The notes under the pieces were generated by a model. It did no database searches. It saw only the letters and a list, made by a program, of their open reading frames with translations, and was not told the DNA's origin. A stretch of DNA of 64,000 nt from Streptomyces sp. CA-278952 (GTDB lineage: Bacteria > Actinomycetota > Actinomycetes > Streptomycetales > Streptomycetaceae), in the NCBI RefSeq assembly GCF_028747205.1, contig NZ_CP112880.1:434001-498000 (forward strand), in the 5' to 3' direction. Made by a program: the position numbers and the translations under genes. Below are positions 50,541 through 61,387 of this stretch, one piece after another; within the stretch, counting starts at the first letter, position 1; each line of letters starts with the position of its first letter.

Positions 50541-50592
50541 TTACCCCCCGGGGTATACGATTCACCGTAACACTCTTACCCCCGGGGGTATA
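50541..50592. promoter_or_regulatory. Twin CsoR/CstR-family operators upstream of the CstB-like operon
   Basis: Two palindromes: TACCCCCCGGGGTA at 50542-50555 and the perfect TACCCCCGGGGGTA at 50577-50590. They are 35 bases apart, so two tetramers could bind the same DNA region. They match the box at 47694. Confidence 0.88.
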
Positions 50593-50596
50593 TTTC

Positions 50597-53479
<2,883 letters not shown>

Positions 53480-53608
53480 GGGGATCTCTTTCTGTGGGAA
53501 CGTCATGAAGGGGATAGGAGCAGGGCCGGGACGGGGGCTTCACCGTCACCGGCGTGGTTCGGCATGGGTCGGGCCACACCCGCATGGTGTGCCTCTGCGT
53601 GGTGGGAG

Positions 53609-54259
53609 TCAGTCATCACCGGGGGCGTGGCTGTGCGCCTGGACGCCCAGGGCGTCCAGGGATTCGGCGAGGCCGGTGTGGCGGGCGTCGAGGTAGGGGC
53701 GGATGCCGGCCAGAGGGGCGATGAGCTCTGCGGCGTCGGCTGCGCCGAGAGCGGCGTGCAGGGCGTCCTGGGCCGAGCGGGCCCCGGGCGCGAGGTGGGC
53801 GAGCGCGGCGATCTGCCCGGAGAGGCGGCGCAGGTCGGCGGCGTTGGCGCGGGCCCGGTCGGCGGTGGCGCGGTCGGCGGCTCGTGCCTGACGGGTGGCC
53901 GCCACGCGCTGCTCGCCGGTGGTTCCGGCGGCGCCGGGGCGGCCGCGCAGGTAGCGGCGTTCGGCGGCCTGGCGGCTGGCGACACCGAGGGGTCGGGCGA
54001 GATCGGCCCAACTGGCGCCCGCGCCGCGGGCGGTCTCGATCAGGCCGGTCTCCCAGCCGGCGAGATGCTCGCGCACCTGCCGCAGCAGCATCAGCGAGGC
54101 CAGCGCCTGCTCGGGGCCGGGGCCGACGGCGTCGGGGGACTCACGCTGCGCGTCGCGCAGAGCGTCCTCCATGGCGGCAAGGGCCGCCGCGGCGGCGATG
54201 AAGGACGCCGGGCCCTGTGCACCGGCACTGGCGGCGATCGGCTGGTCTGCTGCGTTCAC
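53609..54259 (-). CDS. HSP18-type transcriptional regulator-like protein
   Basis: Protein of 216 residues. The centre holds an HTH-like stretch (GWETGLIETARGAGASWADL then ARPLGVASRQAAERRYL) seen in streptomycete proteins annotated as HSP18 transcriptional regulators, followed by a long Ala/Arg-rich helical C-terminus. An inverted repeat with 7-base arms lies about 40 bases upstream of its start. It precedes htpG in the same direction, so it may regulate heat-shock genes; this is inference. Confidence 0.7.
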   Translation of the reverse strand: MNAADQPIAASAGAQGPASFIAAAAALAAMEDALRDAQRESPDAVGPGPEQALASLMLLRQVREHLAGWETGLIETARGAGASWADLARPLGVASRQAAERRYLRGRPGAAGTTGEQRVAATRQARAADRATADRARANAADLRRLSGQIAALAHLAPGARSAQDALHAALGAADAAELIAPLAGIRPYLDARHTGLAESLDALGVQAHSHAPGDD

Positions 54260-54300
54260 GGCACCTCCCTCGTTCTGTCAGCGGGCCGACGACATCAGAA

Positions 54301-54328
54301 TTGTCATCCATTGGACGACGAATGACAA
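54301..54328. promoter_or_regulatory. Inverted repeat upstream of the HSP18-type regulator
   Basis: TTGTCAT (54301-54307) and ATGACAA (54322-54328) are perfect arms with a 14-base spacer, in A/T-richer DNA. Probable operator for autoregulation. Confidence 0.6.
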
Positions 54329-54372
54329 CGGGATCAGTGCAGCAGATTGGCAGCTCGAACCTGCTGGAGGTG

Positions 54373-54396
54373 TTTCACGATTTCACGATTTCACGA
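54373..54396. repeat. Triple tandem 8-base repeat
   Basis: TTTCACGA occurs three times in perfect tandem. Non-coding. Confidence 0.9.
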
Positions 54397-54775
54397 TGTT
54401 GATGGCAGGTCCTGCTCCTGTAACCCGTCGGGTACGACGTGCTCCGCGGCCGTCCTCACCGGATCGGGGCGTCGGCCGACCGGCGACGATCGCGTCGCCC
54501 TGGGTCCTGTCTGCCCCTGGAGGCGGCGTGCGCGCTGAGCGCGCCAGACCCCGGACCAACCAGCAGCTGCCACGCCAGGGAATCGCCATCGCCGATCTCG
54601 ACTCGGTCCCGGCGACCATGACTTGCTCGTCCTGAGCCGGAGGGACGTTCTCCAGTCAGGTGAAAGGCCCGGCGTCAGCTGCACGCTGATAGCGTCCGCC
54701 GCAACACCATCGCCCCTCGGGCGGGCGATGCGCCGGCACCGTCACGAGCCATGCTCAGCACCTCGACGGCGGTTC

Positions 54776-56221
54776 CTACCCTCTGAACGTCTCCAGCAGC
54801 CGCAGCCACACCTCGCTGATCGTCGGATACGCCGGGACCGCGTGCCACAGGCGGGCGATGGGGACCTCCCCCGCGACCGCGATCGTCGCCGAGTGCAGGA
54901 GTTCGCCGATGCCCGGGCCGACGAAGGTGACGCCGAGCAGGATCTCGCGGTCCAGGTCCACGACCATCCGGGCGCGGCCGCGGTAGCCGTCGGCGTAGAG
55001 GCCGGAGCCGGCGACCGAGGCCAGGTCGTAGTCGACGGCGCGTACGCGGTGGCCCGCGCGTTCGGCCTCGGCGAGGGTGAGGCCGACGGACGCGGCCTCC
55101 GGGTCGGTGAAGACGACCTGGGGGACGGCCGCGTGATCGGCGGTGGCCGCGTGGGCGCCCCAGGGGGCGGTCTCCAGGGGGCCGTTCCCGGCGCGGGCGG
55201 CGATCGCCGCGCCCGCGATGCGGGCCTGGTATTTGCCCTGGTGGGTCAGGAGTGCGCGGTGGTTGACGTCCCCGACCGCGTACAGCCAGTCCGTTCCGTC
55301 GACGCGGCAGCTGTCGTCCACGGTGAGCCAGGAGCCGGGTTCGAGGCCGATCGTCTCCACGCCCAGGTCGTCCGTGCGCGGGGCCCTGCCGGTGGCGAAG
55401 AGGATCTCGTCGGCCTCGATGCGGTCGCCGTCGTCCAGGTCGACGGTGACCGGGCCGTCCGGTACGGGGCGGTGGACGGCGGTGACCGAGACGCCCGTAC
55501 GGATCCGGGCCCCGGCCTCCGTCAGCGCGTCGGCGATCAGCTCGCCCGCGAAGGGCTCCATCTTCGGGAGCAGACCGCCGCCCCGGATCAGCAGCGTCAC
55601 CTCGGAGCCCAGGGCCTGCCAGACGGTCGCCATCTCCACGCCCACGACGCCCCCGCCGACGATCACGAGCCGGCCCGGGGCTTCCTTGGCGCTGGTGGCT
55701 TCTCGGCTGGTCCAGGGGCGGGCCTCCTCGATGCCGGGGAGGGAGGGGACCACGGCCCGGGAGCCGGTGCAGACGGCGACGGCGTGCCGGGCCGTGAGCC
55801 GGTGCTCCGTGCCGTCGGGGGCGGTGACGGTGACCGCACGGGGGCCGGTGAGCCGGCCCGTACCCCGGTACACGTCCGCTCCGACGCTCTCCAGCCAGGC
55901 GACCTGGCCGTCGTCCTGCCAATGGCTCGCCTCCGCGTCCCGGTGGGCGAGTACGGCCTCCACGTCCAGGGGGCCCCGCACCGCGGCGCTCAGTCCCGGC
56001 ACCCGGCGGGCGTCGGCGCGGGCGACGACGGGGCGCAGGAGCGCCTTGCTCGGCATGCACGCCCAGTAGGAGCACTCGCCGCCGACCAGCTCGGACTCCA
56101 CCACCGCCGCGGAGAGCCCGGCGGCGCGGGCCCGGTCCGCCACGTTCTCCCCCACCGGACCCGCGCCGATGACCACTACGTCGTACTCGGAGTGCTCGGA
56201 GTTCTTCCCTGCGTCAGTCAT
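54776..56221 (-). CDS. FAD-dependent pyridine-nucleotide disulfide oxidoreductase
   Basis: Protein of 481 residues of the lipoamide dehydrogenase/mercuric reductase type. It has VVVIGAGPVGENVADRARAA for FAD, the redox-active disulfide in GGECSYWACMPSKALLRP, LVIVGGGVVGVEMATVWQAL for NAD(P), LYAVGDVNHRALL, and a dimerisation domain with VVFTDPEAASVGLT. It has no N-terminal lipoyl domain or heavy-metal domain. The substrate disulfide is unknown. It is divergent from a thioredoxin gene about 125 bases away. Confidence 0.93.
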   Translation of the reverse strand: MTDAGKNSEHSEYDVVVIGAGPVGENVADRARAAGLSAAVVESELVGGECSYWACMPSKALLRPVVARADARRVPGLSAAVRGPLDVEAVLAHRDAEASHWQDDGQVAWLESVGADVYRGTGRLTGPRAVTVTAPDGTEHRLTARHAVAVCTGSRAVVPSLPGIEEARPWTSREATSAKEAPGRLVIVGGGVVGVEMATVWQALGSEVTLLIRGGGLLPKMEPFAGELIADALTEAGARIRTGVSVTAVHRPVPDGPVTVDLDDGDRIEADEILFATGRAPRTDDLGVETIGLEPGSWLTVDDSCRVDGTDWLYAVGDVNHRALLTHQGKYQARIAGAAIAARAGNGPLETAPWGAHAATADHAAVPQVVFTDPEAASVGLTLAEAERAGHRVRAVDYDLASVAGSGLYADGYRGRARMVVDLDREILLGVTFVGPGIGELLHSATIAVAGEVPIARLWHAVPAYPTISEVWLRLLETFRG

Positions 56222-56347
56222 GGGAACAGTGTCCTCGCGGGTGTGCGCCCCGGCCACATGGGCAGGCGGAATAGCGCACGTGCAGTCACCGTTGTGCCGG
56301 ACAGGACCCGTGAGGACCCCACCGGCAGAGGAAGAGGTATCCCCCGT

Positions 56348-56746
56348 ATGAGCACCGTCGAGCTCACCAAGGAAAACTTCGATCAGGTCGTCAGCGACAA
56401 CGATTTCGTCCTGATCGACTTCTGGGCTTCCTGGTGCGGCCCCTGCCGGCAGTTCGCGCCGGTCTACGACTCGGCCTCCGAGCGCCACCCCGACCTCGTC
56501 TTCGCCAAGGTGGACACCGAGGCGCAGCAGGAGCTGGCGGCTGCCTTCGAGATCCGTTCCATTCCGACGCTGATGATCGTCCGCGACAACGTCGCGGTCT
56601 TCTCGCAGCCCGGTGCGCTGCCCGAGGCGGCTCTGGAGGACGTCATCGGGCAGGCCCGGAAGCTGGACATGGACGAGGTCCGCACGTCCGTCGAGGAGCA
56701 GAAGCGGGCGGCCGAGGCGGGCCAGGGGCAGCCGGAGGCCCCGTAA
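56348..56746 (+). CDS. trxA: Thioredoxin
   Basis: Protein of 132 residues. The active site is DFWASWCGPCRQFAP, and the cis-proline loop is IRSIPTLMIVRDN. A charged 25-residue extension (SVEEQKRAAEAGQGQPEAP) follows the fold. It reduces disulfides in the cytosol. The gene stands alone, followed by a strong terminator; the divergent flavin oxidoreductase may be functionally linked. Confidence 0.95.
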   Translation: MSTVELTKENFDQVVSDNDFVLIDFWASWCGPCRQFAPVYDSASERHPDLVFAKVDTEAQQELAAAFEIRSIPTLMIVRDNVAVFSQPGALPEAALEDVIGQARKLDMDEVRTSVEEQKRAAEAGQGQPEAP

Positions 56747-56777
56747 GTCCGACCTGCCCTGCGCCCGGCACGGCCCT

Positions 56778-56823
56778 GGGGCCCCGACCGACACCGTAAA
56801 GACGGTGTACGCGGTCGGGGCCC
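56778..56823. terminator. Strong terminator hairpin after thioredoxin
   Basis: GGGCCCCGACCG... pairs with ...CGGTCGGGGCCC, and the inner arms ACACCGT and ACGGTGT close on an AAAG loop, giving an extended stem with one small bulge. Confidence 0.88.
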
Positions 56824-56884
56824 TCGTTCGTGCCCGGGGCAGGAAGCCCGGGTATCCCAGCCCTGCCCCTCCTCCTCGTTCTCT

Positions 56885-56908
56885 CGCTTTCGCGCTTTCG
56901 CGCTTTCG
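56885..56908. repeat. Triple tandem 8-base repeat
   Basis: CGCTTTCG occurs three times in perfect tandem in a pyrimidine-rich intergenic stretch. Confidence 0.9.
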
Positions 56909-56935
56909 CGCCTTCTCGCTTCCCGCTTCTCGCTC

Positions 56936-57208
56936 TCAGGGCGGGGGGCGCTCTCCCTCGGCCCCGGCGACGCGGACCGACATGCCGAAGTCCAGTTCCT
57001 CGCCGTCGATGAGCACGGCCTCCACCATCCGGGTCTCCGGGTCGACGTCCGCTTCCATGCCCTCGCCCGCGTACCGGGGGTAGCCCGTGGCCCCCGTCTC
57101 GCCGGTGGCGGCGACGACCGCGGACCGGATCGGCCGGCCGGGGGCTCCGGTCCGCGTCCTGCTGTGGTCGGGGATCAGGAGGAGCTCGTAACTCTGCGGG
57201 TGGCTCAT
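56936..57208 (-). CDS. Small conserved protein (DUF6296-like)
   Basis: Protein of 90 residues: MSHPQSYELLLIPDHSRTRT, SAVVAATGETGATGYPRYAG and EGMEADVDPETRMVEAVLID. The ATGETG.TG.P.Y pattern is like DUF6296 proteins of streptomycetes, but this is a tentative match. Function unknown. The frame could start 12 codons upstream. Confidence 0.6.
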   Translation of the reverse strand: MSHPQSYELLLIPDHSRTRTGAPGRPIRSAVVAATGETGATGYPRYAGEGMEADVDPETRMVEAVLIDGEELDFGMSVRVAGAEGERPPP

Positions 57209-57263
57209 GCCTCCGACGCTAGACATCCGCCGTACGTCGCGCATGTCGTCGCGCCGGAGGCGG

Positions 57264-58286
57264 TCAGCTGGATTCCCGGTGCACGGCGCTGGTGCGGAGC
57301 AGGTCCTGATGGACCGGTGGTCCGCCCGGGTGCTGGACCATGCGGTCGATCGTCTCGGCCAGCGGCTGCGACATGGCGAGCTCCATCCGGACCGTGCTCA
57401 GCCGGGGACGCAGCAGCCGGCCGATGAGAGCGTCGTCGGCGCCGATCACCGCCGTGTCGGCGGGCACGGTCACCCCAGCGTCCTGGAGGGCCCGCATCAG
57501 CAGCATGGCGTACTCGTCGTTGTACGCGAACACCGCGTCCAGTCCCAGCTCCGGCCAGCGGGCGGCCAGCTGGTGAGCGGACTCCTCCTCGTACCACAGC
57601 GGGAGGGGGCACACGCGGGCCCCCGCCGGTTCGGCGACGCGACGTGCCCCGATGAGGCGGGGTTCGGAGAAGGGCACCCGGCCCGGTTCCTGGGGCATGA
57701 CCACGCCGATGTGGCGACGGCCGCGGGCCAGCAGGTGTTCCACCGCGCTGGCGCCGACCTGGCGTTGGTCCATGACCAGGCCGTGCGCTCCGGCCACCGG
57801 GCCGGGGCCCAGGGTGATCACCGCCTTGGCTCCGGAGCGGGTCAGTATGCCCGTGCCGTGGGGGGTGAGGGCGATGCCCGGCGGTACGACGACGGCGACG
57901 GGCCGCAGTTCGGCCCAGGCCGTGGCCGCCTCGTCGGCGGTGAGACCGACGCTGCCGTACTGGACGACGGTGTAGTCCAGGCGGCGCAGCCCGGACTGGA
58001 GTTCCTCGAAGAAGTACTGGTGCAGTGGTCCCGCCGGTATGTGACCGGAGGGCAGCAGGACCATGCGGCTGTGTCCGGCGCGCAGACTGCGGGCAGCCGC
58101 GTGCGGGACGTAACCGAGCTGGAGGGCTGCCTCCCTGACCCGGCGTCGGGTGGGTTCGCTGATCCGGACGGTGGCGTTGTTGTTCAGTACGTATGACACG
58201 GTGGCCCGGGACACTCCGGCGAGGCGCGCGACATCGGCGCTGGTCGGAACGGAGGTTTCGGCGGGCTGCTTGGGTAACTGGCTCAT
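57264..58286 (-). CDS. LacI-family transcriptional regulator
   Basis: Protein of 340 residues. The N-terminal HTH (SADVARLAGVSRATVSYVLN) is followed by the hinge (RRRVREAALQLGYVPHAAAR) and a periplasmic-binding-protein-like ligand domain ending LSTVRMELAMSQPLAET. It probably represses sugar genes and responds to a saccharide; no sugar gene is next to it, so the target is elsewhere or only itself. Confidence 0.92.
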   Translation of the reverse strand: MSQLPKQPAETSVPTSADVARLAGVSRATVSYVLNNNATVRISEPTRRRVREAALQLGYVPHAAARSLRAGHSRMVLLPSGHIPAGPLHQYFFEELQSGLRRLDYTVVQYGSVGLTADEAATAWAELRPVAVVVPPGIALTPHGTGILTRSGAKAVITLGPGPVAGAHGLVMDQRQVGASAVEHLLARGRRHIGVVMPQEPGRVPFSEPRLIGARRVAEPAGARVCPLPLWYEEESAHQLAARWPELGLDAVFAYNDEYAMLLMRALQDAGVTVPADTAVIGADDALIGRLLRPRLSTVRMELAMSQPLAETIDRMVQHPGGPPVHQDLLRTSAVHRESS

Positions 58287-58431
58287 GGCGTCGGGCAGTC
58301 TTCCAGACCCGTGGGAGTGGGTTTCGGCCCGGGGCCCGCAGCTCCGGTCACGGTGGCCGGAACGCCGCCCCGCGGCCCCGGCCCGACGCCCCGCTCCCGG
58401 GATCGGGCGGGGGAGGTTCTACGGTGTTGCG

Positions 58432-58899
58432 ATGACGTTCCCCGACAGCGCGTACCGATCCGACAACCCCTTTGACGTGCCCGGCAGCAGCGGGCCGACC
58501 GCCACGACACAGGCCGACGCCGATGACGTGGGCTCCGTGCGTACGTCCTACGCCCCCGATCGCGACGGCGATCCCGACCCAGGTGAGATCGTCTGGACCT
58601 GGGTGCCCTTCGAGGAGAACGACGGGCGGGGGAAGGACCGACCGGTGCTCGTCGTGGCCCGCGAGGAGGCGGGCACGCTGCTCGCCGTCCAGCTCTCCAG
58701 CAAGCAGCACGACCGGGAGCACGAGTGGGTGGCGCTGGGCGCGGGCCCCTGGGACAGCTCGGGGCGGCCGTCCTGGGCGGGCCTTGAGCGGGTACTGCGG
58801 GTCCACGAGGACGGGATGCGCCGGGAGGCGTGCGCTCTGGACCGGGAGCGGTTCGACCGGGTCGCCGGGCGGCTGCGCGAGCGGTACGGCTGGAGCTGA
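58432..58899 (+). CDS. PemK/MazF-fold protein
   Basis: Protein of 155 residues. A disordered N-terminus of about 50 residues precedes the fold: DPGEIVWTWVPFEENDGRGK then DRPVLVVAREEAGTLLAVQL and SSKQHDREHEWVAL, the beta-barrel core of type II toxins of the PemK/MazF group. There is no antitoxin gene next to it and the usual catalytic residues are unclear, so it may be a stand-alone housekeeping relative rather than a toxin. GGGAGG precedes the ATG. Confidence 0.8.
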   Translation: MTFPDSAYRSDNPFDVPGSSGPTATTQADADDVGSVRTSYAPDRDGDPDPGEIVWTWVPFEENDGRGKDRPVLVVAREEAGTLLAVQLSSKQHDREHEWVALGAGPWDSSGRPSWAGLERVLRVHEDGMRREACALDRERFDRVAGRLRERYGWS

Positions 58900-59031
58900 G
58901 CGGCGACGCGGTGGCGAGGGGTGTGGACTCGGCGGGAGGGGGCGACGCGGTGGGCGGCGGTGCGGTGGGCAGTGGGCAGTGGGCGGCGGTAAGGCCTCGC
59001 CGGGCTCGGTCCGGACACGCCGGTCCCCGGG

Positions 59032-59853
59032 TCAGGTGAACGTCCGGGCGAAGGCGGCCCGGACGGCTGATTCGGGGTCCCGGTCCAGGATCCCGAAGAC
59101 GATCTGCTCGAAGTGGCCGCCGAACCGGCCGCGCTCGCCGAGCAGCGCCCGGAACGCCTCCGCCACCTGTGCCGGATCGTTCTGGAAGACCCCGCAGCCC
59201 CAGGCCCCCAGGACCAGTCTGCGGTAGCCCCGTACGGCCGCGACCTCCAGCACCCGTTCGGCGCGGGAGGCCAGGGCCGCCGGGACGCGGTGGGCCTCCT
59301 CGGGGGTCTGCCGCCGGATCACCCCGGCGTTGGGCGCGGGCGAGGTGAGGAAGCCGACGGTGTACGGGGCGTCCAGGAAGGCGCCGCGGTCGTCGCGGAA
59401 GACCGGCACCCCGGGCGAGTGGATCACCCGGTCGGTGTAGAAGGCGCTGCGTTCGGCGCGGTGGTGCGCGTAGTACTCGGGGGCGCGCAGGAGGGTCGCG
59501 TGGAGGGCCGAGCCGCGGCACAGGGCCTCCTCCTGGGCCTGCGCGCCGTTGAGGTAGCCGCCGCCTGGGTTGCGGGCCGAGGCGTAGCTGAGGACGGCGA
59601 CGCGGCCGGGTGCCTCGCCGGTCATCCTGCGGGCCGCGGCGAGGCTGCTCTCGCCGGTGACCTCGAAGTGCGGGGTGCGGTCGGTGTCCAGGGCCGCGAC
59701 GGGCACCGGGTCCGGCCCGTAGAGCCTGGTACCGGACAGCGCGGCGGCCACGGCCCGTGCAATGGACACGTCCTGACCTGCAGCGTTGCGATATGTCCCG
59801 GCCTCGACGACCGCTTGTGTCCCGCGCGCGATACCGCGCAGCCGCGCGCTCAC
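59032..59853 (-). CDS. TIGR02452/PARG-like macrodomain protein
   Basis: Protein of 273 residues (GTG start at 59853). It has the PARG-type features VLSYASARNPGGGYLNGAQA then QEEALCRGSALHATL, and LGAWGCGVFQNDPAQVAEAF. The glycine-rich loop plus the QEE motif is the place that in poly(ADP-ribose) glycohydrolases binds and cleaves ADP-ribose. Bacterial members may remove ADP-ribose from proteins or nucleic acids. It is divergent from egtA. Confidence 0.88.
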   Translation of the reverse strand: MSARLRGIARGTQAVVEAGTYRNAAGQDVSIARAVAAALSGTRLYGPDPVPVAALDTDRTPHFEVTGESSLAAARRMTGEAPGRVAVLSYASARNPGGGYLNGAQAQEEALCRGSALHATLLRAPEYYAHHRAERSAFYTDRVIHSPGVPVFRDDRGAFLDAPYTVGFLTSPAPNAGVIRRQTPEEAHRVPAALASRAERVLEVAAVRGYRRLVLGAWGCGVFQNDPAQVAEAFRALLGERGRFGGHFEQIVFGILDRDPESAVRAAFARTFT

Positions 59854-59998
59854 CGGCGCTCCCCCGTGTGGTGCATACGGGGCATACTGACGGGGAACCC
59901 GGCCTGGGCGCAACCGGATTCTTCTGTCTCGAGGGCACCCTTGTGCGATCTCCGGGTACGGGTTTGGCTGGTAGGTACACGGCTGAGAAGGAGGCCCC

Positions 59999-61387
59999 AT
60001 GGGCTTGGACATTCCCGGCGCAACCGGCTCGCGCCCGGACGCCGTCCCCCTCGACGAGAGCGGGGCAGAGGATTTACTGCGCGGCATCTGTTTCAAGACG
60101 GGTCCGCCTCGAACCGTCGGAGTGGAACTCGAATGGCTCATCCACGACCGGGAACGACCTGACCTTCCGGTCGGCCAGGAACGGCTGGACAGCGCCGTCG
60201 CGGCGGTCCGCGCACTGCCGCTGAGCGCGGCGCTGACGTTCGAGCCGGGTGGGCAGCTGGAGCTCAGCTCGCAGCCCGCCGGCTCCCTCATGGAGTGCGT
60301 CGACGCCACCGCGGCCGATCTGGCGGCGGTCCGCGCCACGCTCGGCGCGGCGGGGCTCGCCCCGGTCGGGCTCGGCGTCGACCCGTGGCAGGCTCCGCGC
60401 CGCAGGCTGCGGGAGCCTCGCTACGAGGCGATGGAGGCCGCGCTGGACCGTACGGGGCCGGCGGGGCGGGCGATGATGTGCACCTCGGCGTCGGTCCAGG
60501 TCTGCCTGGACGCGGGCGAGGAGGAGCCGGGGCCGCTCGGTTACGGGCGGCGCTGGCAGCTCGCGCACCTGCTGGGCGCGGTGCTGGTGGCCGCGTTCGC
60601 CAATTCGCCGTTCCAGCAGGGCCGCCGGACCGGCTGGCGCTCCACCCGGCAGTCGCTGTGGGCCGATCTGGACCCGGGCAGGACCCTGGCGCCCGGTTCC
60701 GGGCGCGCCCCGCGCGAGGCCTGGGCCGCGCACGTGCTGGACACGACCGTGCTGTGCATCCGGTGCGAGGAGGGCCCCTGGGACGTGCCGGAAGGGCTGA
60801 CCTTCCGTGAGTGGATCCGTACCGGGTCGCCCCGGCCGCCGGTGCGGGCCGATCTCGACTACCACCTCACCACGCTGTTCCCTCCGGTCCGGCCGCGCGG
60901 CCATCTCGAACTGCGCATGATCGACGCGCAGAGCGGGCCCGACGGGTGGCTGGTGCCGCTCGCCGTCGCCACGGCCCTGTTCGACGACCCGGAGGCCGCC
61001 GAGACCGTGTACCGCACCGTGAAGCCGCTGGCCGAGACGGCGGGCGCACAGGCCGCACCCCGCAATCCGCTCTGGACGGCGGCGGCCCGTGAGGGGCTAG
61101 CCGACCCGGAGCTGCGGGCCGCGGCCTCCGCCTGTTTCGGGGCGGCGCTCCCGGCACTGGAGCGGATGGGAGCGAGCGGGGCGGTGCTCGACACCGTGGC
61201 CGCCTTCACCGACCGCTATGTCGCCCGGGGCCGATGCCCGGCCGACGACCTGTCCGAGCCCGGCGACCTGACCGGTCGGAGCCTGTCGACCGGTCGGAGC
61301 CCGCTGAACGGTCCGAGCCCGCTGACCGGCCCGAGCCCGCTCAACGATCGCACCCCGCCGCGTCCCGGAAAGGCGGCCTCCGCATGA
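59999..61387 (+). CDS. egtA: Ergothioneine biosynthesis glutamate-cysteine ligase EgtA
   Basis: Protein of 462 residues. It makes gamma-glutamylcysteine, the sulfur donor for EgtB. Family motifs are VGVELEWLIHDRE (substrate/metal), LTFEPGGQLELSSQPAGSL, MMCTSASVQVCLDAG and FANSPFQQGRRTGWRSTRQS. The ATG has AAGGAGG upstream. The C-terminal 30 residues consist of four degenerate SPL-type hexapeptides encoded by the repeat at 61271. It overlaps egtB by 4 bases. Confidence 0.95.
   Translation: MGLDIPGATGSRPDAVPLDESGAEDLLRGICFKTGPPRTVGVELEWLIHDRERPDLPVGQERLDSAVAAVRALPLSAALTFEPGGQLELSSQPAGSLMECVDATAADLAAVRATLGAAGLAPVGLGVDPWQAPRRRLREPRYEAMEAALDRTGPAGRAMMCTSASVQVCLDAGEEEPGPLGYGRRWQLAHLLGAVLVAAFANSPFQQGRRTGWRSTRQSLWADLDPGRTLAPGSGRAPREAWAAHVLDTTVLCIRCEEGPWDVPEGLTFREWIRTGSPRPPVRADLDYHLTTLFPPVRPRGHLELRMIDAQSGPDGWLVPLAVATALFDDPEAAETVYRTVKPLAETAGAQAAPRNPLWTAAAREGLADPELRAAASACFGAALPALERMGASGAVLDTVAAFTDRYVARGRCPADDLSEPGDLTGRSLSTGRSPLNGPSPLTGPSPLNDRTPPRPGKAASA
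61271..61342 (+). repeat. 18-base tandem repeat inside egtA
   Basis: Four consecutive 18-base units, each a variant of (A)CCGGTCGGAGCCCGCTG, encode the hexapeptide (T/N)G(R/P)SPL/SLS four times near the C-terminus of EgtA. Confidence 0.9.

Larger units (their letters stand above)
54260..54775. other. Intergenic region upstream of the HSP18-type regulator
   Basis: About 515 bases that contain the inverted repeat above, the triple 8-base repeat at 54373 and otherwise no recognisable gene. The short open frames seen here have shadow composition. Confidence 0.45.

Noticed and set aside
58432..58899. Functional toxin-antitoxin module
   Set aside because: The PemK-like protein has no antitoxin gene next to it and an unusual long N-terminus, so a toxin role is not supported.
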